Positions 43,518 through 52,506 are shown, numbered from the stretch's first letter. The stretch is 64,000 nucleotides of DNA from Paractinoplanes bogorensis (GCF_018829635.1 NZ_JAHKKG010000005.1:248001-312000); one strand, 5' to 3'. Notes: a model not told the origin generated them from the letters alone. Translations and numbers: made by a program.

Positions 43518-44458
43518 GCGTGCGCCGCCCGATTCGTGGTGTCCGTACGCCGGTACTCGCGGGGTGAGGTGCCGTGCCGCTCGGCGAAGAGCCGTCGGAA
43601 GTGCCGGGCGTCGCCCCAGCCGCAGTCGCGGGCGATGCGCTCGATCGGGTGGCCGGTCGTGCGCAGCAGCATCTCGGCGTGACCGAGCCGCAGATCCTGC
43701 TGGTACTGCAGCGGCGTCACCCCGGTCGCGGCGACGAACGCGCCGGTCAGCGCGCGCACCGACACGTGCACGGCCCGGGCCAGGTCGTCCAGCGTGTGCG
43801 GCGCGGCGAAGTCGCCGGCGAGCAGCTGCTGCACGCGGTGGACGAGCGGGTCGAGGTGTGCGCGGCGCTCGAGGAACGGGCTCATCGGGGCCGACGACCC
43901 GTTGCGCCGAGCGTAGACGACCAGTTCCCGCGCCACGGTCGCCGCGGCGGCCGGGCCCAGATCGTCCTCGACCAGGGCCAGCGCGAGGTCGATGCCGGAC
44001 GCCACGCCCGCGCTGGTCGCGACCGGACCGTCCCGCACGAACAGCACCCCGTCGTCGACCCGGGCCGCCGGATAGCGCTGCCGCATCGGCTCGATCACGC
44101 TCCAGTGGCTGGTGCAGCGGCGGCCGTCGAGCAGGCCGGCCTCGCCCAGCACCAGCGCGCCCGTGCAGATCGACACGAACGATGCCCCGGCCGCGGCCGC
44201 CCGCCGTATCCACTCGATCGTCCCGGGGTCGACGTCGACCTGCCGCGTGAGGTCGGGCCCGGGAACGAGCACGAGGTCACCCGCCTCAACCGCCGGCAGC
44301 GGGCCGAGGTCGGCGAGTGCGAGCCCCTGCGCCGACCGTTCCCGCGGCCGGGCCGCCACGAACCCGATCTCGTAGTGGCCCGCGGTGTGCAGAACCTGGA
44401 TCGGACCGGACAGATCGAGCAGGTTGACCGCGGGCAGAACCAGGACATGAACACGCAT
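43514..44458 (-). CDS. GlxA-type AraC-family regulator with DJ-1/PfpI domain
   Basis: 314 residues. Residues 1-185 form a DJ-1/PfpI domain (VLVLPAVNLLDLSGPIQVLH; SICTGALVLGEAGLLDGRR). Residues about 210-305 form an AraC DNA-binding domain with two HTHs (LDDLARAVHVSVRALTGAF; HPIERIARDCGWGDARHFRR). This is the common FtrA/GlxA regulator architecture. It is the first gene of a two-gene unit with the membrane PfpI paralogue, which it probably controls. Confidence 0.92.
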   Translation of the reverse strand: MRVHVLVLPAVNLLDLSGPIQVLHTAGHYEIGFVAARPRERSAQGLALADLGPLPAVEAGDLVLVPGPDLTRQVDVDPGTIEWIRRAAAAGASFVSICTGALVLGEAGLLDGRRCTSHWSVIEPMRQRYPAARVDDGVLFVRDGPVATSAGVASGIDLALALVEDDLGPAAAATVARELVVYARRNGSSAPMSPFLERRAHLDPLVHRVQQLLAGDFAAPHTLDDLARAVHVSVRALTGAFVAATGVTPLQYQQDLRLGHAEMLLRTTGHPIERIARDCGWGDARHFRRLFAERHGTSPREYRRTDTTNRAAHA

Positions 44459-44530
44459 GACACGAGCGTAGGGCGGCCCTCGGCGTCCGGGTGAGGCCGA
44501 TTCAGGCAGGGAAGCCGGACGGATCCGGCA

Positions 44531-46195
44531 TCAGCGTGGGCCGAGCGCCACACCCTCGGAACGGCCGTACGCGGCGAAGAACTTGTCGCGGAACTGGTCC
44601 ATCCGCCACACCGGGGCGCCGGCCGCGGGCTTCAGGCCGTCCGACCAGTTCCAGCCGGCGATCCGGTCGAGCACCTGCGGGTCCTTGGCGATGATCGAGA
44701 TCGGGATGTCGTGGCTGGCCCCGGTGCCGGTGATGCGCGACATCGGCTGGTGGTCGCCGAACATGATCAGCACCGTGTCGTCGTCGCCGAAGTCGGCCGC
44801 CCAGGACGTGAGGGCATCGACCGAATAGGCGAGGGTCTGCGCGTACGCGAGCTGGGTCTTGACCTTGTCGGCCCACAACTCGGAACGCGGGGGAGCCCCG
44901 GCGACCTGGGACTCGTAGGCCTTGCCGTCGCCGATCCGGTCCCACGGCAGCATCTGCGGCACATGGGTCCACGGCTCGTGGCTCGAGGTCAGCGTGATCT
45001 CGGCCATCAGCGGCCTGGTGGCCTTGGCCCGAACCTGCTGCTGGAACGTGTTCAGCACGTACTGGTCGGGCATCCGGGACCAGCCGAAGTCGGGACCGTG
45101 GTAGCCCATCGTGCGCGAGTCGAGCACCTGGTCGTAGCCGTAGAACCCGGCCTCGGGCCAGTCCGTCGTGTTGCCCGGTTCGATGCCGGCCGTCTGCCAG
45201 CCCGCCTGGTGGAACGCGCGGGTGAGGGTCAGCCGGTCGCCGCTGACCATGCCGTCGTAGCGCTGCTGGGTGGTGATCCACAGGCCGGACTGGAACGAGC
45301 CGTGGGCCAGCCAGCTGCCGCCGCCGTACGTCGAGGAGGTGAGCCATCCCGTACGGGCGTGGAAGCCCGCCTTTTCGAGTTTCGCCTGCGAGGCGGCCAG
45401 GGCGGGATTCATGATCGCCGACATCCCGGGGTCGGTCAGCGAGCTGTGGCCGAAGCTCTCGACGACGCCGATGACGACGTCCTTGCCGCGCAGGCCGGAC
45501 ACCAGGTCGGCGGCCGGGACCGACGCGTACGGGTCGTGGCCGACCGCCGCGGCGAACTGGCGCTCGTCGCGGATGGTGGCCGGCACCTGCTTCACCGTCG
45601 ACTTGAGCAGCGCGATCGCCGAGTCGGAGGCGACCGGCGCGTTCGGGAACAGCGTCACCCCGGACAGGGCGAGCGCGACCCAGACGGCACTGAGCCCGGC
45701 CAGCACCCGCCGCGTGGGCAGCTCACGGTCCTTGGCCAGCCGGGTGAGCCGCAGCGACGCCAGCACGAGCGCCGCGATCAGCACCACGGTGAGGACGATC
45801 GCCCCGGCGACGACCAGGTTCGCGTACGTCTTCCCGTCCGTCTCGGTCAGCGCGTTGTACCCGTCGCGCAGCAGCGGAGTGTCCGTCACCGGATCGAACC
45901 GGCGGCCGAGCACGCTGCGGAAACCAGCGTTCGCGATCTTCAGGACGACGAGCACGCCGAGGCCGAGCCCGAAGACGACGGCGAACTTCCGGCGCCACCG
46001 TGCGGGCAGGGCCAGCACCATCGCCCCGGCCAGGATCGCCTCGATCGGCAGGCGCAGGAACGCCCCGGGCAGGAAGGCGCCCTCCTTGGGCCGGCCGATC
46101 GCGTCGGGCACCACCAGCGCCGTGACGATCAGAGCGGCGGCGGCGACGGTGAGGAGGGCAGCCGGAAGGCGGCGGAGACGAACGGGCACGCCCAC
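44531..46195 (-). CDS. Membrane sulfatase/phosphoglycerol-transferase-fold protein (LtaS-like)
   Basis: 554 residues from GTG 46195 (AGGAC upstream); GTG 46189 is an alternative. Four or five membrane segments in residues 1-190 precede an extracellular alkaline-phosphatase-superfamily domain: DVVIGVVESFGHSSL (metal/nucleophile region), GGGSWLAHGSFQSGLW, and LIMFGDHQPMSRI near the C-terminus with the metal-binding DH. LtaS and related enzymes move phosphoglycerol or phosphoethanolamine to surface polymers. The substrate here is unknown, and envelope glycan modification is likely. Confidence 0.85.
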   Translation of the reverse strand: MGVPVRLRRLPAALLTVAAAALIVTALVVPDAIGRPKEGAFLPGAFLRLPIEAILAGAMVLALPARWRRKFAVVFGLGLGVLVVLKIANAGFRSVLGRRFDPVTDTPLLRDGYNALTETDGKTYANLVVAGAIVLTVVLIAALVLASLRLTRLAKDRELPTRRVLAGLSAVWVALALSGVTLFPNAPVASDSAIALLKSTVKQVPATIRDERQFAAAVGHDPYASVPAADLVSGLRGKDVVIGVVESFGHSSLTDPGMSAIMNPALAASQAKLEKAGFHARTGWLTSSTYGGGSWLAHGSFQSGLWITTQQRYDGMVSGDRLTLTRAFHQAGWQTAGIEPGNTTDWPEAGFYGYDQVLDSRTMGYHGPDFGWSRMPDQYVLNTFQQQVRAKATRPLMAEITLTSSHEPWTHVPQMLPWDRIGDGKAYESQVAGAPPRSELWADKVKTQLAYAQTLAYSVDALTSWAADFGDDDTVLIMFGDHQPMSRITGTGASHDIPISIIAKDPQVLDRIAGWNWSDGLKPAAGAPVWRMDQFRDKFFAAYGRSEGVALGPR

Positions 46196-46285
46196 GAGTA
46201 CGGGTCCTGGCCGCGCAAGGTTCAGCTTCCGGCCAGTGGAAACATCGCGTTGATCCGCGCGTAACACGTGCCTAGGGTCGGGCTC

Positions 46286-47749
46286 ATGGCGCTTCTCGAG
46301 GAAACCCGCTGGAACGACCTGCTCTTCACCGACGGCGCCTGGCGGGCCGGGCGCGGCGAGACCATCGACGTGATGGAGCCCGCGACCGGCGGGGTGCTGG
46401 GCCGGGTCACGCTGGCCACGCCCGGCGACGTGACTTCGGCGGCGACTGCTGCGGCGGCCGCGCAGCAGGAGTGGGCGGCCAAGCCGCACTTCGAGCGCGC
46501 GGCCGTGCTGCGCAGAGCGGCCGCACTGTGGTCCGCCCATGCCGAGGAGATCTCGTGGTGGAACATCCGCGAGGTCGGCGCGATCCCCGGGATGGCCGGG
46601 TTCGCCGTGCACACCGCCGAACAGGAGTGCTGGGAGGCGGCGTCGCTACCCGGACGTCCGTACGGGGAGATCATCCCCAGTGGCGAGCCGCGCCTGTCGA
46701 TGACCCGGCGTTATCCGGTCGGGGTGGTCGGCGTGATCGCGCCCTTCAACGTGCCGATCATCCTGGCCGTCCGCTCGGTCGCGCCGGCGCTCGCCCTGGG
46801 CAATGCGGTGCTGCTCAAGCCCGATCCCCGCACGGCGATCACCGGCGGCCTGGTGCTGGCCCGGATCTTCCAGGAGGCGGGCCTGCCCGACGGCCTGCTG
46901 CAGGTGCTGCCCGGCGGTGCCGACGTGGGCGAGGCCCTGGTCACCGACCCGCGCGTGCCGGTCATCTCGTTCACCGGCTCGACCAACGCCGGCCGCCGCG
47001 TCGGCGAGCTCGCCGGAAAGCACCTCAAGCGGGCCCACCTCGAGCTGGGCGGCAACTCGGCCCTGGTCGTGCTGTCCGACGCCGACGTGGACGCCGCGGT
47101 CAACCTCGCCGCGTGGGGGAGCTATTTCCACCAGGGCCAGATCTGCATGACTACGGGACGCCACCTGGTGCACGAGAGCCTGTACGACGACTTCGTCGAG
47201 CGCCTGGCCGACAAGGCGGGCAAGCTGCCGGTCGGCGACCCGGCCCGCGACCAGGTCGCCCTGGGCCCGGTGATCGACGCCGGCCAGCGTGACAAGATCC
47301 ACGGCCTGGTGACGTCCAGCGTCGGGGGAGACGTCCGCCTGGCCGCGGGTGGTTCGTTCGAAGACCTGTTCTACCGGCCGACAGTGCTGGCGGGCGTCTC
47401 GTCCTCCACCCCCGCCTTCGCCGAGGAGATCTTCGGTCCGGTGGCGCCGGTGGCCCGCTTCGGCCGCCTGGACGAGGCGGTGGCCCTGGCCGCCTCGTCC
47501 GAGTACGGGTTGTCGCTGGGCATCGTGACGCGGGACGCGATGCGCGGCGTCGAACTGGCCGACCGCATCCCGACCGGCATCGTCCACATCAACGACCAGA
47601 CGGTGAACGACGAGGCCAACGCCCCCTTCGGTGGGGTGGCGGCCTCGGGAACGGGTTCCCGCTTCGGCGGGGCGGCCGCCAACATCGAGGCGTTCACCGA
47701 GACGCGCTGGATCACCGTCCGCTCCCAGCCGGCCGCCTACCCGTTCTGA
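46286..47749 (+). CDS. Aldehyde dehydrogenase (benzaldehyde/vanillin type)
   Basis: 487 residues from ATG 46286 (an in-frame start 18 bp upstream is also possible). The conserved ALDH sites are GVIAPFNVPIILAVRSVAPA, ISFTGSTNAGRRVG, catalytic Glu in AHLELGGNSALVV and catalytic Cys in QGQICMTTGR. The ICMTTGRH context and short N-terminus resemble benzaldehyde and salicylaldehyde dehydrogenases. It oxidises an aldehyde to the acid with NAD(P)+, so an aromatic aldehyde is plausible. It stands alone between divergent and convergent neighbours. Confidence 0.9.
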   Translation: MALLEETRWNDLLFTDGAWRAGRGETIDVMEPATGGVLGRVTLATPGDVTSAATAAAAAQQEWAAKPHFERAAVLRRAAALWSAHAEEISWWNIREVGAIPGMAGFAVHTAEQECWEAASLPGRPYGEIIPSGEPRLSMTRRYPVGVVGVIAPFNVPIILAVRSVAPALALGNAVLLKPDPRTAITGGLVLARIFQEAGLPDGLLQVLPGGADVGEALVTDPRVPVISFTGSTNAGRRVGELAGKHLKRAHLELGGNSALVVLSDADVDAAVNLAAWGSYFHQGQICMTTGRHLVHESLYDDFVERLADKAGKLPVGDPARDQVALGPVIDAGQRDKIHGLVTSSVGGDVRLAAGGSFEDLFYRPTVLAGVSSSTPAFAEEIFGPVAPVARFGRLDEAVALAASSEYGLSLGIVTRDAMRGVELADRIPTGIVHINDQTVNDEANAPFGGVAASGTGSRFGGAAANIEAFTETRWITVRSQPAAYPF

Positions 47750-47755
47750 GCCGGT

Positions 47756-48871
47756 TCACCAGAGTTGCATGCCCTGCGGGGGCTTCACCTTTCGCAGGCC
47801 GCGCTTCACCTTGCCGGTGGCGCGGCGGCGGAAGCGTTCCAGGGAGCTCTCGCGGGGCTGAGGTACCAGCATGTTCAGCTGCTCGGCGTGACCGATCATG
47901 CCGATGATGGTCTCGATGGCGGCGTCCAGCACCTGGTCGCGGTGCAGCTGGTCGGGGGTGGCGACCGGCTGGATGTCGGCCGGGCGTAGTTCGGCCAGGT
48001 CGCCGACGACGTCGCACGGGTACTCGTCGAGTTCCTTGATCTGCTTCTCGGCCAGGTCGAGCACCCAGCCCGCCCGCTCGGGACCGATGCCGAAGCGGAC
48101 GTCGTTGGTGCGCTGCTTGAGGACGGCGTCGACGAGGTGGCGCTGCACCACGCGCTGGTAGGGGGCGCGGTGCGGGTAGCGGTCGCCCAGCGCGCGGTTG
48201 ACCCGGCGCAGCACCTCGACCTCGGCCGCGCCCAGGGAGGTGTTCGCGCCGGGCTGGACGGTCAGGTCGCACAGGCCGCCGGGGATGCCGATGACGCCGG
48301 CGAAACGCTGCCACAGGGTGTCGTGCGGGGCGCCGGGGCCGGGGACGGTGATCAGGTGACGTTGCCCGGCCGGCACCAGGTCGCCCCAGCGGCGCAGCAT
48401 GCGGTTGGCCGTGTGGTGCTCCCAGAAGTCCTCGAAGGCGCCGCGCTCGACCGCGCCGATGAAGTCCTCGAAGCTCCACACGCCACGGGCCCGGATGCTC
48501 TGCTGCCACATCGACGGGAACGTGCGCCACAGGTCGCGGGCGGCCACGATGATGTGCACCTCGGCCGGCGCGAAACTGCTGACCGCGCGGGCGGCCTGCT
48601 CGGTGGTGGCGGCGCCCAGACCCTCGTTGGTGATGATCACGTCGCCGGGCCAGGCGGCGGTCCGCTCGGCCAGGCGCTCCCACGACCAGCTCGGCGTCGC
48701 GTGCCAGGTCAGTCCACGCAGGTCGGCCATCGCCTCGTCGTGGGCGGAGAACTTGCCCGGCAACGTGATGCCGGCCTCGTGCAATGCTTCCTTGTTGTTC
48801 CAAAGCACGTTCTGCACGTACGTGCTGCCCGTCTTCGGCGCGCCGATATGAACAAAGACGCGTCTCGCCAT
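47756..48871 (-). CDS. Sulfotransferase-like protein
   Basis: 371 residues. The N-terminal FVHIGAPKTGSTYVQNVL is the 5'-phosphosulfate loop of PAPS-dependent sulfotransferases. A later VHIIVAARDLWRTFPSMWQQ resembles the 3'-phosphate-binding RDP/PxxxxxS segment. The C-terminal 110 residues are charged and helical. It could sulfate a lipid, glycan or metabolite. It converges on the aldehyde dehydrogenase with a 6-bp gap, and its upstream region is a 300-bp AT-rich spacer. Confidence 0.82.
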   Translation of the reverse strand: MARRVFVHIGAPKTGSTYVQNVLWNNKEALHEAGITLPGKFSAHDEAMADLRGLTWHATPSWSWERLAERTAAWPGDVIITNEGLGAATTEQAARAVSSFAPAEVHIIVAARDLWRTFPSMWQQSIRARGVWSFEDFIGAVERGAFEDFWEHHTANRMLRRWGDLVPAGQRHLITVPGPGAPHDTLWQRFAGVIGIPGGLCDLTVQPGANTSLGAAEVEVLRRVNRALGDRYPHRAPYQRVVQRHLVDAVLKQRTNDVRFGIGPERAGWVLDLAEKQIKELDEYPCDVVGDLAELRPADIQPVATPDQLHRDQVLDAAIETIIGMIGHAEQLNMLVPQPRESSLERFRRRATGKVKRGLRKVKPPQGMQLW

Positions 48872-49175
48872 GCCGCCTCCCGGTGCATACCGCGCCTACG
48901 GGCCGGCGCGGTTGGTGTCGAGGGCTCAACGTGCCAAAACACCTTAGGTATCGCCTGTGAATGCATTGTGCACCACGTGTGATCTTGGTGGAAGGGAATC
49001 TGTCTAAATAAGCGTTTGCCCTGGCCGGGCCCTTGTGCACGACCACTTTCGGCCCGCCGGCGTTCCCGCACCTTTCACCCTTCCGTGGTCAAAAAGGGCG
49101 AATGTAAATGCGAACGTAACTCCTGTAAATGCGCTCGGATTTGCATTTATTAATGGACGGTGTGTGAGGGTCCGG
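48872..49175. promoter_or_regulatory. AT-rich intergenic region with repeated GTAAATGCG
   Basis: This 304-bp gap is much AT-richer than its surroundings (for instance 49100-49155). GTAAATGCG occurs at 49104 and 49125, 21 bp apart. TAAATGC (49126-49132) and GCATTTA (49143-49149) form an inverted repeat. It probably contains the sulfotransferase promoter at its left end. No gene was seen. Confidence 0.45.
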
Positions 49176-49829
49176 TCACTGCCATTCGCGCAGAATGCGA
49201 CGGGACTCGATGTCGGCCTGCCGGGTCGGCTCGGGAATGCGGTAGCGGCCGCTGAGCCGGACCGTGAGCGCGGCGCAGTCGGCCAGACCGACCCGGTGCC
49301 CGGCCGAGACGAAGACCGGTTTCACCCCTTCCCGCGTACGCACGACGCGCCCGACAACCGCACCCGAGTCGATCAGGTCCGAGCTGTCCCCACGCCCGGG
49401 ACCGGGTGGATCGAAGGTCCCGACGTACGGGGTCTTGGCCACCCCGTACGAGGGAAGGTCGAGCAACGTCCCGAGATGCGACGCGAGCCCGAACCGCCGC
49501 GGGTGGGCCAGCCCATAGCCGTCGCAGACCAGCAACTCCGGTGTCGTGGTGAGGCGCTCGATGGCCGCGGTCAGCAGCGGCACCTCGCGGAAGGCGAGCA
49601 GGCCGGGAACGTACGGGAAATCGGTCGTCCCGGCGAAGGCGGCGACCTCGACCACGGCGAGCGTCGCGACGTCGACGACCACGGCTGCGGCCACGGCCCG
49701 ATCGGAGCCCACCTCGTACGTGACGTCGAGCCCGACCACGGTCGGCGGCACCGCGACGGGCTCGGACGGGATCACCAGCCGGGCCCGCAACTCGTCCTGG
49801 ACCCGGAAGGCCTCGTCCTGACTGATCAC
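49176..49829 (-). CDS. nfi: Endonuclease V
   Basis: 217 residues from GTG 49829. It has the conserved VVGLDVTYEVG (catalytic Asp), YVPGLLAFREVPLL (catalytic Glu in FRE) and DGYGLAHPRRFGLASHLG (catalytic Asp). It nicks DNA, or inosine-containing RNA, one base 3' to deaminated adenine. It is the usual length and complete. It is a stand-alone gene divergent from the haloperoxidase-like gene. Confidence 0.93.
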   Translation of the reverse strand: MISQDEAFRVQDELRARLVIPSEPVAVPPTVVGLDVTYEVGSDRAVAAAVVVDVATLAVVEVAAFAGTTDFPYVPGLLAFREVPLLTAAIERLTTTPELLVCDGYGLAHPRRFGLASHLGTLLDLPSYGVAKTPYVGTFDPPGPGRGDSSDLIDSGAVVGRVVRTREGVKPVFVSAGHRVGLADCAALTVRLSGRYRIPEPTRQADIESRRILREWQ

Positions 49830-49885
49830 GGCCACCAGCCTAGAAGTGGATCCCTCCGACCTTTCGGCGCGGTCTTGTGTCCGCA

Positions 49886-49922
49886 GTGGACGTTCCGACA
49901 GTCTGTCGGAGAAGCCGTCCAC
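49886..49922. promoter_or_regulatory. Nested inverted repeat in front of haloperoxidase-like gene
   Basis: TCCGACAG-T-CTGTCGGA (49894-49910) is a perfect palindrome with a 1-nt centre. It is flanked by a second pair, GTGGACG (49886-49892) and CGTCCAC (49916-49922). The element ends 12 bp before the ATG and abuts the GGGGGAG ribosome binding site. It may be an operator or an mRNA hairpin controlling translation. Confidence 0.6.
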
Positions 49923-49934
49923 GGGGGAGTTGAC

Positions 49935-51179
49935 ATGGCTCGACGTTGGTATGCCCTTGTCCTGGCAGTGGTCCTGATTCTCACGCCCGTACCGGCGCTG
50001 GCCTCCACCGGCGGCGGCACCAATCCGGTGGTGCTCTGGAACAGCAACGCCCAGCAGGCCATCTACGAGGTGGCCCGGCAGGCGCCGTACGTGGCCCCGC
50101 GCAGCTTCGCGATGGTGCACGGCGCGATCTACGACGCGGTCAACGCCATCGCCGGGACGCCGTACGAGCCGTACCTGAGCGCACCGCCCGCGCGGCGCGG
50201 CGACTCCCTCGACGCCGCGGTGGCCTCGGCGGCCTACCGGGTCCTGCTCTCGCTCTTCCCGTCGCAGAGTGCGTCGCTCGATCAGATGTACGCCGATGCC
50301 CTCGCCGTGGTGCCGGCCGGTGGCGCCAAGACCCGTGGCATCCGGGTCGGCGAGCGGGCGGCCGCCGCGATGATCGCCGCGCGCGCTGGCGACGGCGCGT
50401 TCGCGAACGTCTCGTGGAACACGTCGACCGCACCCGGCCAGTGGCGGCCCACCCCGCCGACCCTGGGCTCCGACGGGGCCTGGGTCGGCGACCTGAAACC
50501 GTTCGTGCTGCCGCGCGGTGACATGTTCCGGACCTCCGGGCCGACCCCGCTCACCAGCGCCGCCTGGGCTCGGGACTTCAACGAGGTCAAGGCGATCGGT
50601 GCGGTGAACAGCACGGTCCGGACGGCCGACCAGACCGAGGCCGCGATCTGGTGGCACGACCGGCGCCTCACCGAGTGGGAGATCAAGCGCCAGGTGTCCG
50701 ACCGGCAGCACCTGTCGACTGTGCAGGCGGCCCGGTTCTTCGCGATGGCCGAGATCGCCAACGCCGACTCGCTGATCGCCTGCTTCAACGAGAAGAAGTT
50801 CTGGAACTTCTGGCGGCCGGTCACCGCGGTGCAGGAGGCGGCCTCCGACGGGAACCCGCGCACCAGCGCCGACCCGTCGTGGATGCCCCTGTTGGTGACG
50901 CCGCCGTTCCCGGACTACACCTCGGGGCACACCTGCTCGACGTCGACCATCATGGCGACGATGCGTGCGTACTTCGGCCGGGACGACATCCCGTTCAGTG
51001 CGTACAGCGCCGATTCGGGGACCACGCGGAGCTTCCGGAGTTTCTCGGCGGCGCTGGACGAGGTCGTCGAGGCCCGCATCTGGGGTGGCGTCCACTACCG
51101 CACCGCCGACGTTCAGGGCGTTCGGATCGGCAACGGGGTCGCTTCATATGTACTGAGGCACGAGTTCCGGCGCCGCTGA
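49935..51179 (+). CDS. Secreted vanadium-dependent haloperoxidase-like / PAP2-family protein
   Basis: 414 residues. A Sec signal peptide (LVLAVVLILTPVPALA) precedes an all-helical PAP2/vanadium haloperoxidase domain. The phosphate/vanadate-binding residues are all visible: Lys and Arg in EKKFWNFWRPVTA, SGH in PDYTSGHTCSTST, and Arg and His in ARIWGGVHYRTAD. It could oxidise halides with peroxide or act as an acid phosphatase; halide specificity is not predictable. It sits near a P450 but not in an obvious operon. Confidence 0.9.
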   Translation: MARRWYALVLAVVLILTPVPALASTGGGTNPVVLWNSNAQQAIYEVARQAPYVAPRSFAMVHGAIYDAVNAIAGTPYEPYLSAPPARRGDSLDAAVASAAYRVLLSLFPSQSASLDQMYADALAVVPAGGAKTRGIRVGERAAAAMIAARAGDGAFANVSWNTSTAPGQWRPTPPTLGSDGAWVGDLKPFVLPRGDMFRTSGPTPLTSAAWARDFNEVKAIGAVNSTVRTADQTEAAIWWHDRRLTEWEIKRQVSDRQHLSTVQAARFFAMAEIANADSLIACFNEKKFWNFWRPVTAVQEAASDGNPRTSADPSWMPLLVTPPFPDYTSGHTCSTSTIMATMRAYFGRDDIPFSAYSADSGTTRSFRSFSAALDEVVEARIWGGVHYRTADVQGVRIGNGVASYVLRHEFRRR

Positions 51180-51180
51180 G

Positions 51181-51828
51181 TTACCGGATCTCGGACAAGA
51201 CCCGGGCCAGCAGTTGGGGCAGGTCGTCGGGGGCGTTGCGTTCGCGGGCCCACGCGACGGCGGCGGGCTTGGAGCAGTGCGAGTTGGTGACGGCGAAGTG
51301 CCAGATGCGGCAGGCGGTCTCGGTCATGAAGGTCAGGTGGTCGAGATCGTCGGTCTGCTGCTGCCAGGTGCGGAGCCAGTGGCGGCCCCGGTCGACGATC
51401 CACCCGGCGGGGACCGGACCGATGACGTCGGCCGGTGGCGGGCCGAGCAGGGCGCGGCCGCCGGCCCGGGCCATGCTGAGTTCGGTGGGCAGGTCGGGGT
51501 CGGCCGGGACCCGTTCGGAGATCTCGAAATCGTTGACGTAGCGGCCGATGTGGAGGTCGAGCGGCGGGGTTCGGGTGGGGGAGCGGGCGATGCCGGCCGT
51601 CACCACGTGCAGGTCGAGGCCGGTTGCCTCGCCCAGCGACTCACGGCGTACGAGGGAAACCAGGTCTTGAATTTGATCGTCGCGGAGCGGGTGGCCGGGC
51701 ACGACGAGCAGGTCGATGTCGCTGTGGCCGGGACGGAAGCCGCCGGCCGCCAGAGAACCGTGCAGGATGACCGAGCGGGCGCCGGTGATCTCGGCGATGC
51801 CCGTCGCGATTTTGATGTGCCCTGTCAT
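51181..51828 (-). CDS. ANT(3'')-like nucleotidyltransferase
   Basis: 215 residues. The N-terminal nucleotidyltransferase motif LHGSLAAGGFRPGHSDIDLL (about residues 23-42) and a C-terminal helical domain with the layout of aminoglycoside adenylyltransferases (family DUF4111) are present. It could adenylylate an aminoglycoside such as streptomycin or spectinomycin, or an unrelated substrate. It overlaps the upstream TetR gene by 4 bp (ATGA, 51825-51828), so the repressor and enzyme are co-expressed. Confidence 0.8.
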   Translation of the reverse strand: MTGHIKIATGIAEITGARSVILHGSLAAGGFRPGHSDIDLLVVPGHPLRDDQIQDLVSLVRRESLGEATGLDLHVVTAGIARSPTRTPPLDLHIGRYVNDFEISERVPADPDLPTELSMARAGGRALLGPPPADVIGPVPAGWIVDRGRHWLRTWQQQTDDLDHLTFMTETACRIWHFAVTNSHCSKPAAVAWARERNAPDDLPQLLARVLSEIR

Positions 51829-52439
51829 GCCGCGGGGGTCAGTGCGCCGTGCAGGAAGAGGTCGACCAGGTCCTCCGTAGGTACCGGCTCGGCGGAACCT
51901 AGGCGGTGGCGGCCGAAGAAGACGCCCAGGAACGTGCTGGTCACCCGGTCGGCGGGTTGGCGCAGGTGCGACTGATCGGGTTCGAACAACTCGAGCACGG
52001 CCTGGCGGGTGGCCGACTGGGAGGCCGCACGACTCGCCGAGAATGAGCGCGCCTCGGGACTGTCGGGGGCCGGCCGCGAACGAGGACCCGTAGCGGCGAG
52101 CGCCCCGATCACCGCGCCCATCCGGTGGAGATGCGCGTCGAGCGCCTCGATCGCCTCGGTCAGCCGCGCCGCCAGAGGCTGATCGAGCGAGATCGACTGC
52201 AGCTCACCCAGCACCTGGGCCGGGTCCATGGCGGCGGCCACACAGGCGGTGAGGACGGCGTTCTTGTCCTCGAAGACCCGGAAGATCGTCGCCTCCCCGA
52301 TGCCGGCCGCCCGGGCGATCTTGGCGGTGGTGACTCCGGCGCCCAGCTCCGCCACCAGGGGGAGGGCCGCCCGCACGATCATCTCGCGCCGCTGTTCCGC
52401 TGTCATTCCCGGCGCTCGGCGCCGTCCGGTGTCTGTCAT
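51825..52439 (-). CDS. TetR family regulator controlling the ANT-like gene
   Basis: 204 residues. N-terminal HTH: RREMIVRAALPLVAELGAG then TTAKIARAAGIGEATIFRVF. A helical ligand domain follows. A perfect 18-bp palindrome lies 15 bp upstream, in the gap shared with the divergent SUFU gene. It is likely autoregulatory and would control the coupled nucleotidyltransferase gene. Confidence 0.9.
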   Translation of the reverse strand: MTDTGRRRAPGMTAEQRREMIVRAALPLVAELGAGVTTAKIARAAGIGEATIFRVFEDKNAVLTACVAAAMDPAQVLGELQSISLDQPLAARLTEAIEALDAHLHRMGAVIGALAATGPRSRPAPDSPEARSFSASRAASQSATRQAVLELFEPDQSHLRQPADRVTSTFLGVFFGRHRLGSAEPVPTEDLVDLFLHGALTPAA

Positions 52440-52453
52440 GGCGCCGACGCTAC

Positions 52454-52471
52454 GGAGTGAGTACTCACTCC
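52454..52471. promoter_or_regulatory. TetR operator palindrome
   Basis: GGAGTGAGTACTCACTCC is a perfect 18-bp palindrome centred in the 67-bp gap between the divergent TetR and SUFU genes. The GAGTGAGTACTCACTC type is well known for TetR-family operators. Confidence 0.85.
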
Positions 52472-52506
52472 GGCAACGGCTTTACACAGTCTGACAAGAT
52501 CCTCCG

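Noticed and set aside
46286..47749. Aldehyde dehydrogenase as part of the 3-amino-4-hydroxybenzoate pathway
   Set aside because: It is 16 kb away with unrelated operons between; an aromatic substrate is only family resemblance.
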